Part shown: positions 55,422 to 64,000 of the stretch, piece after piece
How positions within the stretch are numbered: position 1 is the stretch's first letter
Layout: every line of letters begins with the position of its first letter
Assembly: GCF_027942295.1 (NCBI RefSeq)
Contig: NZ_CP101416.1
Span: forward strand, 620,001-684,000
From: Pseudanabaena sp. Chao 1811
Lineage (GTDB): Bacteria > Cyanobacteriota > Cyanobacteriia > Pseudanabaenales > Pseudanabaenaceae
Reading direction: 5' to 3'
Length of the DNA: 64,000 bases
Notes under the pieces: generated by a model
Seen by the model: the letters and a program-made list of their open reading frames with translations, nothing else
What the model was told of the DNA's origin: nothing
Databases searched by the model: none
Position numbers and translations under genes: made by a program

Positions 55422-57246
55422 CAGCAAAGGCATTACTTACTTAGGCATCATGTTTAAAATCTCGTATCTAGCTGGGTTATTAAAAAATGTTCCACTGAAA
55501 AACTTACTAGTGGTTCCATTTGTGTTTCAGCTTATCCTCGCGACAGGACTAGTTGGCATATTTATTTTTTATAGTCGCCTAATGGTAGTAGTAATTCCTG
55601 AATCTCAATTTACAGGTTCGATGCAGGATTATACACAAATAGTGATTTTGCTATACTTTGCAATATTAGCGATCGCTATTTTGGTGAGCATGATGATCGG
55701 GCGATCAATTTCTTCTTCTATAGAGAAATTAAATGAAGCTTCCCAAGCAGTTACTCAAGGCAAGATCGATACAAGGGTATCAATAGAAGGAACTCACGAA
55801 ATTCAAGTTTTGGCTGCATCATTTAATACGATGGTAGAAATGATGGCAAATTCTTTGTTGCAACTAGAGCAATCCAACCAAGACTTAACATTAAATTTAA
55901 GAGAAACAAACTATGAACTCAATGCATCCAAAGCCTCATTGCAACGCATAAATTTCCTATTAAGTCGCCGTGAAGATCAACTGCGAAAACAACAGGATTT
56001 TCTACTAGGTTTAACCAAAGATAAATCAATTAATCAGGGAGATTTTATCGGTGCTGTTCAAAATATTACCTATACAGGAAGCCATGCTCTAAATGTAGAA
56101 AGGGTTAGTATTTGGCTATTTGATACAGCAAAAACTCTTCTACATTGTCTCGATTTGTATATTAAAAGTACAGATACTCATACAGAAGCAGATTATTTAA
56201 CTTCTCAAGATTATCCCAATTTTTTTGCTGCCCTTAAATCACAAAATAGTATTTCTGTTGAGGATGTACGGGAGGAATCATCGTTACAAGAAATCATGGA
56301 GTATTTCAACTCTGCAAACACGGTATCTTTATTGATTAAGCCCTTTGAAGTTAACGGCGAATTAACAGGCATTATTGCCTTTGAAAATACTGATATAGAA
56401 CGTTTATGGCTACCAGAAGAGCATAGTTTTGCTAGTTCTTTGGCAGATTTATTAGCATTGGGCATGGAATCTCAAGAGCGTCGCCGAGCTGAAGAAAAGC
56501 TGCGAATTGAACAGATGAAATCGGAACGTTTATTACTAAATGTTTTACCGCAAGAGATTGTAGAGCGCTTAAAACTGTCTCAGTCAAAAGCTTTAGCAAG
56601 TAAGGTTGTAGAGGCTTATTCTAACAATTTACTAGAGATAGATCCTATGTTAGATAGTCTCACCAACGGTAAAATCTCTGGTGCAGTTGTTGCTGATGCC
56701 TTTGATGAGGTAACAGTGTTATTTGCAGATATTGTCAATTTTACGGAATATGCGGCGGCTATTTCTGCTAGTGATTTGGTCAACTGTTTAAATGATATAT
56801 TTTCAGAATTTGACCGTCTAGTTGATGTTTATGAATTAGAGAAAATTAAAACTATTGGTGATTCTTATATGGCAGTTGGAGGATTGCCAACACCAAGTAA
56901 GGATCATGCGGAGGCGATCGCCGAAATGGCATTGGAAATGCAAGCATCCATCCAGCAATTCAAGCGTACTGATGGTAGTCCCTTTTCATTGCGGATTGGT
57001 ATTCACACTGGACAGGCGATCGCAGGAGTAATTGGCACGAAGAAGTTTATTTACGACCTTTGGGGTGATACGGTCAATGTGGCAAGTCGGATGGAGTCCC
57101 AAGGTGTTGCTGGTTGTATCCAAGTTACCGAAGTAACCTATCACCTGTTAAAAGACAAGTATCAATTTGATTCCCGTCGAGAGATCGATATTAAAGGTAA
57201 GGGTAAGATGATTACTTATTTATTAACAGGAAGGCTCCCAAGCTAG
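55414..57246 (+). CDS. HAMP-GAF class III adenylate cyclase (second of tandem)
   Basis: The 610-residue protein has two membrane helices (~33-53 and ~75-95), a HAMP linker (GRSISSSIEKLNEASQAVTQGKIDTRV), coiled coil, GAF (~200-370) and cyclase domain (~430-610) with the same FADIVNF, EKIKTIGDSYM and YDLWGDTVNVASR motifs. GTG 55414 follows AAGGA (55402-55406), overlaps the first gene's stop, and is chosen over ATG 55450. The pair is a tandem duplication: the coiled-coil to cyclase part is closely alike. Confidence 0.87.
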   Translation: MLSSKGITYLGIMFKISYLAGLLKNVPLKNLLVVPFVFQLILATGLVGIFIFYSRLMVVVIPESQFTGSMQDYTQIVILLYFAILAIAILVSMMIGRSISSSIEKLNEASQAVTQGKIDTRVSIEGTHEIQVLAASFNTMVEMMANSLLQLEQSNQDLTLNLRETNYELNASKASLQRINFLLSRREDQLRKQQDFLLGLTKDKSINQGDFIGAVQNITYTGSHALNVERVSIWLFDTAKTLLHCLDLYIKSTDTHTEADYLTSQDYPNFFAALKSQNSISVEDVREESSLQEIMEYFNSANTVSLLIKPFEVNGELTGIIAFENTDIERLWLPEEHSFASSLADLLALGMESQERRRAEEKLRIEQMKSERLLLNVLPQEIVERLKLSQSKALASKVVEAYSNNLLEIDPMLDSLTNGKISGAVVADAFDEVTVLFADIVNFTEYAAAISASDLVNCLNDIFSEFDRLVDVYELEKIKTIGDSYMAVGGLPTPSKDHAEAIAEMALEMQASIQQFKRTDGSPFSLRIGIHTGQAIAGVIGTKKFIYDLWGDTVNVASRMESQGVAGCIQVTEVTYHLLKDKYQFDSRREIDIKGKGKMITYLLTGRLPS

Positions 57247-57398
57247 GATCTCCAAACTTGCGATCGCTTAACCCTCAAGACAACCTTAAATTTTGTAGAT
57301 AAATCCACAATGTAAGATTGTCTTGATATCATATTGGTTAATCTATAAGTTAAAAGATAATCTGTAGAATTAATTAAGATCGATCAATCAGTAAAAAA

Positions 57399-58670
57399 AT
57401 GAGAATTAAACTTCTAAGACTAAAATCATTTAGAGGATTTGAGAACCTTGAAATTAATTTCGATGATAAGCTTTCTACTATTTTCTTAGGTGGTAATGGT
57501 ACAGGTAAATCTACTATTCTAGATAGTATTTCTACTATGCTATTTTCAGTTTTTACTAGTCTATTTAAGCTAAAGTCGATGAACTTAAAACCTAAAGTTG
57601 ATTATCCATTTGCAGAGTTTAATAAAGATGATATTAGTAGTAATTCAGGAAAGGGCTTTATTTCTATTGCGATAAAATCTCTAGATATAGATTGTTCAAT
57701 TGATGTTGAAATAGAAAATCATTTAGAAAGTTTTGAAGCTTACAACTTACACCAATTATTAGAAGATATCTCATCTATGTATAAAGCTGAAGGGAATTTA
57801 CCTTTAGTTGTCCATTACATAACAAACCGAATCGTTCCCGAAATTGAGCCTAAATTTTTAGAACCTGTATCACTAGACGATATAGATATAAGAGAAGTTT
57901 ACAGTTTTTATTCTAAAATCAGACAAACAAACTTTGTCGAATTATTTACTTGGTTTAGATCGCTAGAAGATATCGAAAATCAAATGCGTCTTGATGGTGA
58001 ATCTAGCTATCGTGATAAGCAACTGCAAGCAGTACGTGATGCAATTGCCAATGTAGTCCCTGAGTTTTCTGATTTAAAAGTTAATCGTAGACCACCTGCA
58101 AAGATTGAGGTGACAAAAAATAATAAAGAAAGATTCTCTATTAATCAGCTTTCCGATGGAGAAAAATGTTTTTTGGCGATGGTAGGAGATTTAGCACGAA
58201 GATTAGCGATCGTTAACCCTAAAAACGACGATCCGTTAAAAGGTTATGGCATTGTTTTAATTGATGAAATTGAATTGCATCTACATCCTGAATGGCAACG
58301 TCGAGTTATTCCTAGACTGACAGAAACTTTTCCTAATTGTCAATTTATTATTACGACCCATTCACCACAAGTGTTAGGCGAATTTAAAGGACAGGTCTAT
58401 AGATTGAAACAGTCTGAATCAGGTATTATTGCTGAACTTCGTCATACCTACGGCAAGGATAGCAATCGTATTTTAGAAGATGATATGGAATCCACAGAAC
58501 GAGATCGTGATATTCAAGAAGATATATTGCAACTGTTTCGACATATTGATGATGGTGATTTAAAAGCTGCGCGATCACTAAAACATTCTCTACAAAAAAA
58601 AATAGGTGAAGATCCTACTTTTATAAAAGCTGATGTACTTATGCACCGTAAGGAAGTACTTGGTCGATGA
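57399..58670 (+). CDS. ptuA: AAA ATPase, PtuA of a Septu-like defence system
   Basis: The 423-residue ABC-type ATPase has Walker A GGNGTGKST (31-39), a long middle coiled insert, signature QLSDGEKCFLAMVGDL (~248-263), Walker B GIVLIDEIELHLHP (~283-296) and TTHSPQVLGE. It overlaps the HNH gene by four bases (ATGA). PtuA-PtuB pairs form Septu, which protects against phage by DNA cutting when ATP falls. No reverse transcriptase lies beside it, so a retron-linked version is unlikely. Confidence 0.85.
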   Translation: MRIKLLRLKSFRGFENLEINFDDKLSTIFLGGNGTGKSTILDSISTMLFSVFTSLFKLKSMNLKPKVDYPFAEFNKDDISSNSGKGFISIAIKSLDIDCSIDVEIENHLESFEAYNLHQLLEDISSMYKAEGNLPLVVHYITNRIVPEIEPKFLEPVSLDDIDIREVYSFYSKIRQTNFVELFTWFRSLEDIENQMRLDGESSYRDKQLQAVRDAIANVVPEFSDLKVNRRPPAKIEVTKNNKERFSINQLSDGEKCFLAMVGDLARRLAIVNPKNDDPLKGYGIVLIDEIELHLHPEWQRRVIPRLTETFPNCQFIITTHSPQVLGEFKGQVYRLKQSESGIIAELRHTYGKDSNRILEDDMESTERDRDIQEDILQLFRHIDDGDLKAARSLKHSLQKKIGEDPTFIKADVLMHRKEVLGR

Positions 58671-59308
58671 AATACATTTCTAAAGATCCTAGTCGTGAAC
58701 CAGAGAGCGTAAAGCAATGGAAACAACTAGCTGCTAATGATCCCAATTATGGATATGAGTATTTGCGTAGTAAAGAGCGCAAGGAATTACTTCAAACCTT
58801 GATCGAAGAACAGGGGTATATTTGCTGCTATTGCGGTATGGAAATAAGCGATCGCACCAGTCACATAGAACATGTTGCCCCACAAAGTACACATCCTGAA
58901 CTATCACTTGAATATACTAATCTACTCGCATCTTGCGGAATCTCTGATCACATAATTGCTAAAAATCTTGCAATAACACACTGTGAAGAGCATTGTGGAC
59001 GTAAACGGGGAAATAAATACTTATCGGTTGAGCCTACTAATCCAGATTGTGAGACAAAGTTTAGCTACAGTGCTGAAGGTGAAATTTTACCTAATAATGA
59101 CTCAACGGTAAAAACTCTCAATCTTAACTACACTGAGTTAAAAAAGCTCAGAAAAGCTGCAATTGAGGGGTTGATTAGTTTGTTTGAAGATGGGTTTAGT
59201 AATGAGGAAATAGATCTTTTTGTTAAAAGTTTTGGGAAACGCGATCGCGACGGTAAATTTCAGCCTTTTTGTTTTGCGATTACATATTTTTTAAAAAGTT
59301 ACATTTAG
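58667..59308 (+). CDS. ptuB: HNH nuclease, PtuB of a Septu-like system
   Basis: The 213-residue protein has an HNH zinc core: ICCYCGMEISDRTSHIEHVAPQ (~51-72), NLLASCGI and EHCGRKRGNK (~106-115). This TIGR02646-like layout is typical of PtuB. Start overlaps ptuA as ATGA. Defence function is inferred by gene pairing and motifs. Confidence 0.85.
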   Translation: MKYISKDPSREPESVKQWKQLAANDPNYGYEYLRSKERKELLQTLIEEQGYICCYCGMEISDRTSHIEHVAPQSTHPELSLEYTNLLASCGISDHIIAKNLAITHCEEHCGRKRGNKYLSVEPTNPDCETKFSYSAEGEILPNNDSTVKTLNLNYTELKKLRKAAIEGLISLFEDGFSNEEIDLFVKSFGKRDRDGKFQPFCFAITYFLKSYI

Positions 59309-59323
59309 TGGCTTCCAAAATTT

Positions 59324-59374
59324 AAACCCATAAATTAGAGAAGGAAATTACTACCATTTCTAATTTATGAGTTT
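59324..59374. terminator. Hairpin between ptuB and leuS
   Basis: AAACCCATAAATTAGA / TCTAATTTATGAGTTT with one mismatch and a 19-base loop, between convergent genes. Confidence 0.5.
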
Positions 59375-59405
59375 AGGCAAGATACTAATATTAGTAATTG
59401 AAGCA

Positions 59406-61970
59406 CTACACAACTACAAAATTCACCAATTTACTGGGAACTGAAATCACTTTCTTAATCTCCTTACCTTCGAGATACTTCTTCGCCGCCTCCGAACTGC
59501 GAGCATATTCTTCCAATGCTTGCTTATCATTGCTGGCGCTAGATGGCACTTGGAGACTGCCGCGCACTTTACCATTGATTTGAATTACGAGCGTAATCTC
59601 GTCAACGGTGAGTGCATCAGGATCATGGGTGAGCCAAGGCTGCAAATGGATTGAGTCTGTATGCCCAATCAATGACCAAAGTTCCTCAGCAATGTGCGGG
59701 GCAAAGGGAGCAAGCAAAGTTAAGAGGGTTTCAATACCTTCTAAGAAAGTAGCCGAACTCTTATCTTCAGCATCTTGTAAGGCGTTGCTGAGCTTCATCA
59801 ATTCGGAAATAGCGGTATTTAGTTGATAACCTCCATCAAAATCTTCAGAAACTTCCTTAATGGCAATGTGAATCGCTCGGCGGAGATTCTTATCAATCTT
59901 CTTAGAGATGCCATTCTGCTTAGTTTCGGCAAAGCTAGAGACTAAACGCCATACGCGATTTAAGAAGCGTTGTTGACCTTCGACATCCGCATCTTCCCAT
60001 TCCAAATCCTTTTCAGGAGGAGCTTTGAAGAGAGTGAACATCCGCAAAGTGTCAGCTCCATACTTAGCGATCGCATCTACAGGTGACACACCATTACCCT
60101 TAGATTTGGACATCGTGGCAAATAGCGCCTGCAAAGGTTCACCAGTTTTCGGATCTTTAGGGTCTTTGGGATCAACTAAAGCCGAAGGAACCCATTTGTC
60201 CTTGCCGCCTTTGTTGGGATTCATGTAGGTCAAGCCCTGAACCATGCCCTGAGTAAGCAATCTCGTAAAGGGTTCATCGAAATTTAGTAAGCCGCGATCG
60301 CGCAAAACCTTAGTCACAAAGCGGGAATAGAGCAAATGCAAAATCGCGTGTTCTACGCCGCCCACATATTGATCGACGGGTAGCCAATTATTTACCGCAG
60401 TGCGATCGCAAATTTCCTGTTCATTCCGCGCATCACTAAAACGTAAGAAATACCAAGAAGAATCAATAAAGGTGTCCATCGTGTCAGTTTCGCGCTTAGC
60501 AGCCGTGCCGCATTTAGGGCATGGGACATTGATCCAAGATTCTTTTTGGGCGAGAGGTGAGGCTCCTCGTCCTGTGAGTTCCACATCTTCAGGCAAAATT
60601 ACGGGCAAATCTGCATGGGGAACGGGAACGATGCCACAACTTGGACAATGAATTACGGGAATCGGACAGCCCCAATATCTTTGGCGAGAAATCAACCAAT
60701 CACGCAAGCGATAGGTTATTTTGGCAGTTCCCCATTGGTTCTTCTCCGCAAGTTTCACGATTTTAGTTTTCGCAGTTACGGAATCCAATCCGTCAAACTC
60801 TCCCGAATTGACCATAATCCCTGCTTCCGTGTAAGCCGCCTTGAGTGCTTCATCTGGTGCATTAGGTGCATTAATTACTGTCTGAATTGGAAGGTTATAC
60901 TGCTTGGCAAAAGCGAAATCGCGGACATCGTGGGCAGGAACGCCCATGACTGCGCCAGTGCCATATTCAAAGAGAACGTAATCAGCAATCCAGATGGGAA
61001 CTTCTTTTCCTGTGAAGGGATTAATCACACTCGCACCGATCGCTACGCCACGTTTGGGGCGATCGTCTGAAGTGCGATCAATTTCGCTAAGATTTTTGAC
61101 CTCTTCGATGAATTTGCTGACGGCTTCTTTTTGAGCAGCACTGGTCAAAGTCTCGACTAGAGGATGCTCAGGGGCAAGCACGACATAGCTCACACCGTAA
61201 ACCGTATCAGGACGGGTGGTAAAAACTGTAATTTTTTCGTCACTGTCAACGATGGGGAAACTTAGCTCTGCGCCTGTGGACTTGCCGATCCAGTTGGCTT
61301 GCATGATCTTGACGCTAGAGGGCCAGTCATTGAGCTTATCCAAATCTTGCAAAAGCTGCTCGGCATAATCAGTGATTTTCAAGAACCATTGGCGTAATTT
61401 GCGCTTCTCGACAATCGCCCCTGATCGCCAAGAACGACCTTCACTATCCACCTGTTCATTGGCAATTACAGTCTGATCAATGGGGTCCCAGTTAACCTTG
61501 GCTTCTTTTTGATATGCCAACCCTGCTTCCAAAAATTGCAAAAAGATCCATTGTGTCCATTTGTAATAGTCGGGTGAACAGGTGGCTAACTCGCGATCCC
61601 AGTCGTAGGACAAGCCCACTTGCTGAAGCTGCGATCGCATATTGTCAATATTGGCATAAGTCCATTTCGCAGGATGAGTATTGCGATCAATCGCTGCATT
61701 TTCCGCAGGTAATCCGAAAGCATCCCAGCCCATCGGGTGCAATACTTGATAGCCCTGCATTCTTTTATAACGGGCAATTACATCGGTGATCGTGTAGTTA
61801 CGGACATGCCCCATATGCAGATCGCCCGATGGATAGGGAAACATTGACAGTGCGTAAAATTTCTTTTTGTCTGCACTAATTGCATCGTTGCTTACTTTGT
61901 CAAGTTGTTTCTCTGCCCAAACTTTTTGCCATTTGGGTTCGATCTGCTGGGGATTATATCTAGTGTCCAT
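59406..61970 (-). CDS. leuS: Leucyl-tRNA synthetase
   Basis: This class I synthetase charges tRNA-Leu. The 854-residue sequence has HMGH (52-55), the editing domain ([20 protein letters not shown]), the zinc-type CPSCGIVPV and [11 protein letters not shown], and TMSKSKGNG (~620, the KMSKS motif). Length is normal. Confidence 0.97.
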   Translation of the reverse strand: MDTRYNPQQIEPKWQKVWAEKQLDKVSNDAISADKKKFYALSMFPYPSGDLHMGHVRNYTITDVIARYKRMQGYQVLHPMGWDAFGLPAENAAIDRNTHPAKWTYANIDNMRSQLQQVGLSYDWDRELATCSPDYYKWTQWIFLQFLEAGLAYQKEAKVNWDPIDQTVIANEQVDSEGRSWRSGAIVEKRKLRQWFLKITDYAEQLLQDLDKLNDWPSSVKIMQANWIGKSTGAELSFPIVDSDEKITVFTTRPDTVYGVSYVVLAPEHPLVETLTSAAQKEAVSKFIEEVKNLSEIDRTSDDRPKRGVAIGASVINPFTGKEVPIWIADYVLFEYGTGAVMGVPAHDVRDFAFAKQYNLPIQTVINAPNAPDEALKAAYTEAGIMVNSGEFDGLDSVTAKTKIVKLAEKNQWGTAKITYRLRDWLISRQRYWGCPIPVIHCPSCGIVPVPHADLPVILPEDVELTGRGASPLAQKESWINVPCPKCGTAAKRETDTMDTFIDSSWYFLRFSDARNEQEICDRTAVNNWLPVDQYVGGVEHAILHLLYSRFVTKVLRDRGLLNFDEPFTRLLTQGMVQGLTYMNPNKGGKDKWVPSALVDPKDPKDPKTGEPLQALFATMSKSKGNGVSPVDAIAKYGADTLRMFTLFKAPPEKDLEWEDADVEGQQRFLNRVWRLVSSFAETKQNGISKKIDKNLRRAIHIAIKEVSEDFDGGYQLNTAISELMKLSNALQDAEDKSSATFLEGIETLLTLLAPFAPHIAEELWSLIGHTDSIHLQPWLTHDPDALTVDEITLVIQINGKVRGSLQVPSSASNDKQALEEYARSSEAAKKYLEGKEIKKVISVPSKLVNFVVV

Positions 61971-62102
61971 TACTTATCAATCAATATGCGAAAATATGCG
62001 AAAAGGAAAAGCAGCGATTGCGTAGATCGCTAGTCTTGAATCTTAATAATACTAAACATTTAGCATGAAAGCTCTAACCTACTTGAATTGAGGTGAAATA
62101 CG

Positions 62103-62681
62103 ATGACAGCCCAACTAGTTACACCCAGTTTTACGAGCAATATCCATAAATTTACAGTGCAGCAATACCATCTCATGCATGAGGCGGGGGTGTTTGCGGA
62201 AGGCGATCGCTATGAATTAATTAATGGAGAAATCAGAGAAATGTCCCCGATTGGCATCAAGCACGCAGTTTGTGTGGCTCGTTTGACTAAACAGTTTGAA
62301 AGAAAGTTAGGTGATCAGGCAATTATTTGGACGCAAAATCCCATTCGTTTAAGCGATCAATCCGAACCACAGCCCGACCTAGCAATTTTAAAGTTACGTG
62401 ATGATTTTTATGCTAGTGCCTTGCCAACACCAGAGGATATCTTATTAATTATCGAAGTTGCTGATAGCACGATCACCTATGACCGTGATGTGAAAGCGCC
62501 TTTATATGCTGCCAATGGGATTCCTGAAATGTGGCTATTTGATGTCAATCAACAAATTATCGAAGGCTATTCGCAACCATCCGCTTCAGGCTATAAGCGA
62601 TCGCAGCGCTATGAACAGGGTGATACTCTATCTTTGCTTACATTTCCTGAAGTAGTTTTTAATTGGGAAGCCCTGATGTAA
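62103..62681 (+). CDS. Uma2 family (DUF820) protein
   Basis: The 192-residue protein follows the Uma2 pattern: YHLMHEAGVFAEGDRYELINGEIREMSPIG, then QPDLAILKLRDDFY, and the nuclease-like LLIIEVADSTITYDRDVKAPLYAANGIPEMWLFDV. It converges on another Uma2 gene from the opposite strand, overlapping by 23 bases. Function unknown. Confidence 0.85.
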   Translation: MTAQLVTPSFTSNIHKFTVQQYHLMHEAGVFAEGDRYELINGEIREMSPIGIKHAVCVARLTKQFERKLGDQAIIWTQNPIRLSDQSEPQPDLAILKLRDDFYASALPTPEDILLIIEVADSTITYDRDVKAPLYAANGIPEMWLFDVNQQIIEGYSQPSASGYKRSQRYEQGDTLSLLTFPEVVFNWEALM

Positions 62682-62792
62682 AAATTTGATTTGCTGTGAG
62701 GTTTAGCTCAGGGAAAATTTGAGAGATCAGGCGATCGCTATTCTGAAATTTGCTAATTTGATATTCTCCATCCACCAAATTACAAACTGAGA

Positions 62793-63824
62793 TACAGCCT
62801 ATTGAGGGAAAGAGTAGTACAAGATAAGCTAGGATAGCAAAACCCAAAAGAGAGTAAAAAATGGCACCTTACTCACTAGATCTCAGAGAAAAGATCGTAG
62901 CAAACTACGAAGCAGGAAATACATCGATTCGGGAAGTAGCGAAGCAATTTCAAGTCGCGACGAAAACAGTGCAAAAACTACTGAATCAATACCGAGAGAC
63001 AGGAGAACTAAACCACAAACCATTAGGTAGTCCAATCAAAAGTCCCCTCGAAGCGCATCAGGAGAAAATCCTCGAAATTGTCTCAGAGCATCCAGATTGG
63101 ACACTATGGCAGTACTGTGAAGAAGTAGCAGAACAAACAGGAGTATCAGTGACCACAGGCAGCATGTGCCGATTTTTCCAGAGGCATAACATCACTCTAA
63201 AAAAAAGACCTATCGCCATGAAAAGGTAAAAAGTGAGGCAGTACAACAGCAAAGATGTGAATTTTGGGAAGCATTGAATGAAGTGAAAGCTGAAGATCTG
63301 ATTTGTATTGATGAAACGGGAGTATGGCAGGGGATGGAACGCTCTGTGGCAAGAAGTGAATGTGGCAAAAGAGTATTCAGTCTTCGTCCCTTTTACAAAG
63401 GTCAGAAATACACAATAATTGGCGCTATTTCAGTTGATGGGATTGTTTGCCTGAAAACGATTCAGGGTTCTATGAAAGGAGCAGATTTTCTCACCTTTGT
63501 CCAAGATGACCTAGTACCTAAATTACGTCCTGAGCATAGGATCATCATGGATAACCTCAACTGCCATAAAGTTGAGGGGGTCGCAAAAGCAATTACAGCG
63601 ACAGGTGCTAAGATTTTGTACTTACCCACCTATTCTCCTGATTTTAATCCAATTGAGATGATGTGGTCGGTTCTCAAATATTTTATTAGATTGCTTAGAC
63701 CTCATTCTCAAAAACTACTTCAGCATTTAATCAACGTTTTCCCTTACTTGTTAGAAAAAGATTTCTTCAAAAATTGGTTTACTAAGTGTTGTTACTGTAC
63801 TACTTAATCCCTCAATGGACTGTA
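62793..63824 (+). mobile_element. IS630-like element copy 2, TA target duplication, in a Uma2 gene
   Basis: The 1028-bp element (62795-63822) is flanked by TA and reads the same as the copy at 26668-27695 throughout. Identity of the two implies recent movement. It lies opposite to the gene it splits. Confidence 0.95.
62861..63807 (+). CDS. IS630-family transposase made by -1 frameshift (copy 2)
   Basis: Identical to the transposase at 26734: helix-turn-helix frame (62861-63229), A8 slip site at 63199-63206, then the DDE frame to 63807. See copy 1 for motifs. Both copies keep the same A8, so the split is a feature of the element and not random damage. Confidence 0.88.
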
Positions 63825-64000
63825 GTTGGCTGTTTGGGATTACCGATAAAGTTGCGTCCGCCCAATGCGGCATAATCAATAATCCAATATTCAGCTATGC
63901 CCATTTCTTCATAATCGGCAAATTTTAAATGATAATCATCGCGCCAATTGGTAGATACAATTTCGATCGCTAAAGGTATGGATGCACCCTGACTCAGAAC

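Larger units (their letters stand above)
62659..64000 (-). pseudogene. Uma2 family gene split by IS630-like element (5' end beyond window)
   Basis: Bases 64000-63823 encode VLSQGASIPLAIEIVSTNW... to RNFIGNPKQPT; after the IS, 62792-62659 continue ISVCNLVDGEYQISKFQNS to LTANQIFTSGLPN. Removing the IS and one TA restores a continuous frame, a normal Uma2 C-terminus. The N-terminal start lies outside the window. Confidence 0.9.

Noticed and set aside
57247-59405. Possible retron (ncRNA plus RT) around PtuA/PtuB
   Set aside because: No reverse transcriptase is present on either side, so a plain Septu-like pair fits better.

Overview
The window is chromosomal DNA from a phycobilisome-type cyanobacterium. 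It carries the psbE-psbF-psbL-psbJ cytochrome b559 operon, ferredoxin-NADP reductase petH, the response regulator rpaA, solanesyl diphosphate synthase, opcA next to zwf, xisH/xisI, several Uma2 (DUF820) genes, pentapeptide-repeat and TPR-CHAT proteins, and the HIP1 octamer GCGATCGC scattered through most genes. Gene content and style suggest a Pseudanabaena-like filament, but the genus is an inference. No rRNA, tRNA or CRISPR array was seen.

Layout. 1-7.3 kb: the 3' part of an Rpn/DUF4351-like gene with an in-frame KLEG repeat, then two tandem TPR-CHAT (caspase-like) genes. The first is split by a 1257-bp IS with a 4-bp target duplication; the second is intact. 7.4-13.4 kb: a conserved hypothetical, a membrane-anchored nuclease-like protein, glgA, rpaA, sds and a Uma2 gene. 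13.4-18.9 kb: psbEFLJ, xisHI, an Eis-like acetyltransferase, a Fur-family (probably Zur) regulator, a DJ-1/PfpI protein, a DUF5684-like membrane protein and rppH. 19.1-25.7 kb: ilvB, petH (without the usual phycobilisome-linker domain), a sensor kinase, a pentapeptide protein and a conserved hypothetical.

25.8-35.2 kb is a defence island. It holds a type I restriction-modification locus (hsdR, hsdS, hsdM) mixed with a PIN toxin/antitoxin pair, an orphan ParD-like antitoxin, a shortened RhuM, an HNH nuclease and two small unknown proteins. hsdM is cut by an IS630-type element in a way that would restore the frame exactly on precise excision. 35.2-43.4 kb: a dihydroorotase-like protein lacking the HxH metal ligands, a lipoprotein, mscL, an mscS-type channel, zwf and opcA. 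43.6-49.3 kb: a small secreted protein, an AI-2E family protein, livF, hemF, an acetyltransferase and an SDR. 49.5-53.9 kb: a 10-codon ORF with an ideal Shine-Dalgarno, a COQ4-family protein, a histone-deacetylase-family gene bracketed by two copies of a 110-bp miniature element, prfC and an S4 RNA-binding protein. 53.9-59.3 kb: two tandem GAF-adenylate cyclases, then a two-gene Septu-like (PtuA/PtuB) defence system. 59.4-64 kb: leuS, Uma2, and a second identical IS630 copy that splits another Uma2 gene at the window edge.

Three themes cross gene boundaries. (1) All three IS copies sit inside genes whose frames close exactly when the IS and one target duplication are removed, so these are recent insertions. 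(2) Miniature inverted-repeat elements of at least three families occupy intergenic gaps. (3) Intergenic hairpins at most gene ends share an unusual architecture, a long perfect stem capped by a three-base loop closed as GC-NNN-GC, with stems that vary and covary between copies.
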